From Pelobates cultripes (Eukaryota > Chordata > Amphibia > Anura > Pelobatidae): a stretch of DNA of 64,000 nucleotides. This document shows positions 62,311 to 64,000 of the stretch, piece after piece; position 1 is the first letter of the stretch; each line of letters opens with the position of its first letter. The notes beneath the pieces are model-generated. The model did no database searches. It saw only the letters and a program-made list of their open reading frames with translations, and was not told the DNA's origin. The translations under genes and the position numbers were made by a program. The stretch covers positions 246,456,976-246,520,975 of the forward strand of contig OW240917.1 in the NCBI GenBank assembly GCA_933207985.1. The letters run 5' to 3'.

Positions 62311-63140
62311 TTACTAATAGTATGGGCTGAAGTCCCTAGTGTGTTGTAGTTGGGAAAGCAGGAAATGCTTACTGCTTCCCCTCAGTTTGCAGCAGTAATA
62401 GCAGAAAATGGAGGCTGCCTTTAGCTCTGCCCCACATCCAATTTGGTCCCGCCCCCAAGTAACCATGAAGTTCTCCTGTCGGCCCCTGCGTGTGAGCTGT
62501 GTCGGCTGCCCGGTGCCCCTACTGCCATGGCACCCTGTGCAGCCACACAGCTCACACCTCCCTAAGGCCTGCTCTGGTGGCACCCCTCTACCTTGTGGCA
62601 TGGGGGCAGACCGCCTCCCCCCACTCCCCTTTAGTACGCCACTGCATAAATGAGAACATGTTATATAAATACAGTTATTATCCTACTCAAATGAGATTTA
62701 GGCTAAACTTGCTTTATCACATTCAGAAGAAATATGAGCCTTGATGGGACTCATTTTACATTTTTTAAAGGTGCTGTTTCACATAGAATGAGTCCTTCGT
62801 AAGTTCTTTACCATGTAAAGGGAAACTAAAGAAACGTAGCGTTATAGCATTATATTTTGTTTACTAATCCTCCCTGTCCCATAAAAAAAAATAATAAAAA
62901 GGAATTAAAAGTTCCTGAGGTTTCTTAGGAACAGAGTCCTGCCAGTCACCGAAAGTCCTCCGGGGAACTCTTACAAACCCTCCCATTTGCTACTACACAT
63001 GAAATAGCAAAGTTCCATATTCAATGCTTTCCCAATAAAGCAGCTATCAGCCTCAAATCAGAAATATATATTTACACAAACATATTAATACTTGTGTGAT
63101 GATGGTGATGAGGAATAATTGTCTCCATATTGCAAGCATA
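62311..63140. other. Non-genic stretch
   Basis: A hAT-like end at 62644 (ttagtacgccactg, inverse of CAGTGGCGTACTAA) may pair with the one at 57357, but no target duplication was found. Otherwise nothing was recognised. Confidence 0.35.
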
Positions 63141-63149
63141 ATACAGGCA

Positions 63150-63470
63150 CATCACCAGATTGCACTCACCTGACTGGAGTCCAGCATTTACCCCAGCAAG
63201 GAGATTACGCTCACATGACTTGCCCTAGCACCCATGACTTACCGCAGCACTGAGATTGCACTCATGGGTCTTGCCCTAGTACCTGGGACTTACACAACAC
63301 TGAGATTGCACCCACAGGACTTACCCCAGCAGAGAAATTAAACTCACAGCACTTGCCTTAGCTCCCATGACTTAACCCAGCACTGAGATTGCACTTACAA
63401 AGCTTGCCCCAAGCACCCAACCCAGCACTTATATTGCACCCACAGGACTTGCACAAGGACTTCAAACAGC
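63150..63470. repeat. Imperfect minisatellite of about 45-50 bp
   Basis: The phrase gcactgagattgcactcac, or variants, recurs about every 45-50 bases with cccagcac and gacttgccctagc between. Confidence 0.6.
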
Positions 63471-63689
63471 CTCCTGCATGCACCATGCACCATTCCAGCA
63501 GCAACAAAGGCGATGTCACATTGGTCGAGAGAGTACTCTCTCACACTCTTGCGGCTGCATTTCACAACATTGGCAAATTTTTAAAGGCCGCATCCCACCG
63601 CGGGAAGTCGGGCCCTGCACATTACAAACAGGAGTCTTTACTGGCGTCACCTAACTTTTTTTTTTTTCTAGCTATCAAATACCTTGGTT

Positions 63690-64000
63690 GAGGCAGATGA
63701 ACTCAGGCTGTCTGAGTATAGTGGGGACTGCATGTGATGTATTGGGGTGTAATGGGGACTGCGTATTGGGCTGTCTGAGTGTAATGGCTACTGCTTGTGT
63801 GTGATATATTTGGCTGTCTGACTGTAATGGGGACTGCATGTGATGTATTGTGTTGTGTTGTCTGTGTGTGATAGGAATTGATTGTATGTGATGTTATTGA
63901 GCTGTGTATATGTGATGGAAACTGTGGAGCACTGGGCTCACTCTGTATGATGAGAATGTGTGTGATAATTATGTACTGTCAATGTGTGATGGGGACTGCT
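63690..64000. repeat. Imperfect minisatellite of about 44 bp, runs off the window
   Basis: Units of the type ggggactgcatgtgatgtat followed by ggctgtctgagtgtaat repeat at least six times with drift, reaching the window end. Confidence 0.65.

Noticed and set aside
60474..62330. Frames of 100-174 codons rich in His, Thr, Ser and Gln
   Set aside because: They lie entirely in CA-rich and CAGTCACA minisatellites; low-complexity frames are expected there.
57357..62644. A single 5.3-kb hAT element with CAGCGGCATACTAA and CAGTGGCGTACTAA ends
   Set aside because: Flanking 8-mers do not match, and the left end is part of the duplicated flank also seen at 26351, so the two ends are more likely separate fragments.

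Overview
This is vertebrate nuclear DNA, most likely from a frog. The evidence is many small GT-AG exons in AT-rich sequence, two sarcomeric myosin heavy-chain genes of the type II skeletal class, and a transposon load typical of anurans: Penelope-like, DIRS/Ngaro-like, Ty3/gypsy-type LTR, hAT, Tc1 and TTAA-target MITEs, plus the 'cagcgctgtacaat' interspersed repeat. The organism call is an inference. No tRNA, rRNA, CRISPR array or prokaryotic operon was seen.

The core is a tandem duplication on the + strand. Unit 1 (about 8518-27110) carries MYH copy 1: 5'-UTR exons ending at 9482 and 10108, start codon at 12415, stop at 24514, polyA signal at 24609. Unit 2 (about 35690-59265) carries MYH copy 2: 5'-UTR exons ending at 36618 and 37867, start at 39621, stop at 55513, polyA signal at 55618. 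The 39 coding exons were joined by hand in both copies. Both stay in frame, giving 1935 and 1934 residues that differ at about twenty positions plus one residue in loop 2. Each is a complete conventional myosin: SH3-like N-terminus, motor, neck, and coiled-coil rod. Both should assemble into thick filaments of skeletal muscle.

Left flank (1-8500): a minus-strand LTR retrotransposon (5' LTR, primer-binding region and gag-like ORF running off the window edge) is inserted into a Penelope-like element. That element keeps its GIY-YIG endonuclease end and a well-formed hammerhead ribozyme motif. Then come a 69-bp minisatellite, a 163-bp higher-order TG-rich repeat, and a three-exon broken fragment of NCOA3 (steroid-receptor coactivator) on the minus strand that retains introns.

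Spacer (27110-35690): transposon remains, including a DIRS-type reverse transcriptase fragment with a damaged catalytic YLDD, Ngaro/DIRS ORF pieces, a near-perfect 209-bp hAT hairpin with an 8-bp target duplication, and a second, minus-strand hammerhead motif.

Right flank (59265-64000): microsatellites, minisatellites and transposon ends, with no gene recognised.

The two copies record each other's history. Several insertions sit in one copy while the matching intron of the other still has the empty site (Tc1 in copy 1; hAT, TTAA MITE and a 15-bp-TSD palindromic insert in copy 2). Some intron segments are almost identical between copies and others are not, which suggests gene conversion. Promoter-proximal motifs (TATA, E-box, CArG) are canonical in copy 2 and changed in copy 1, suggesting different expression.
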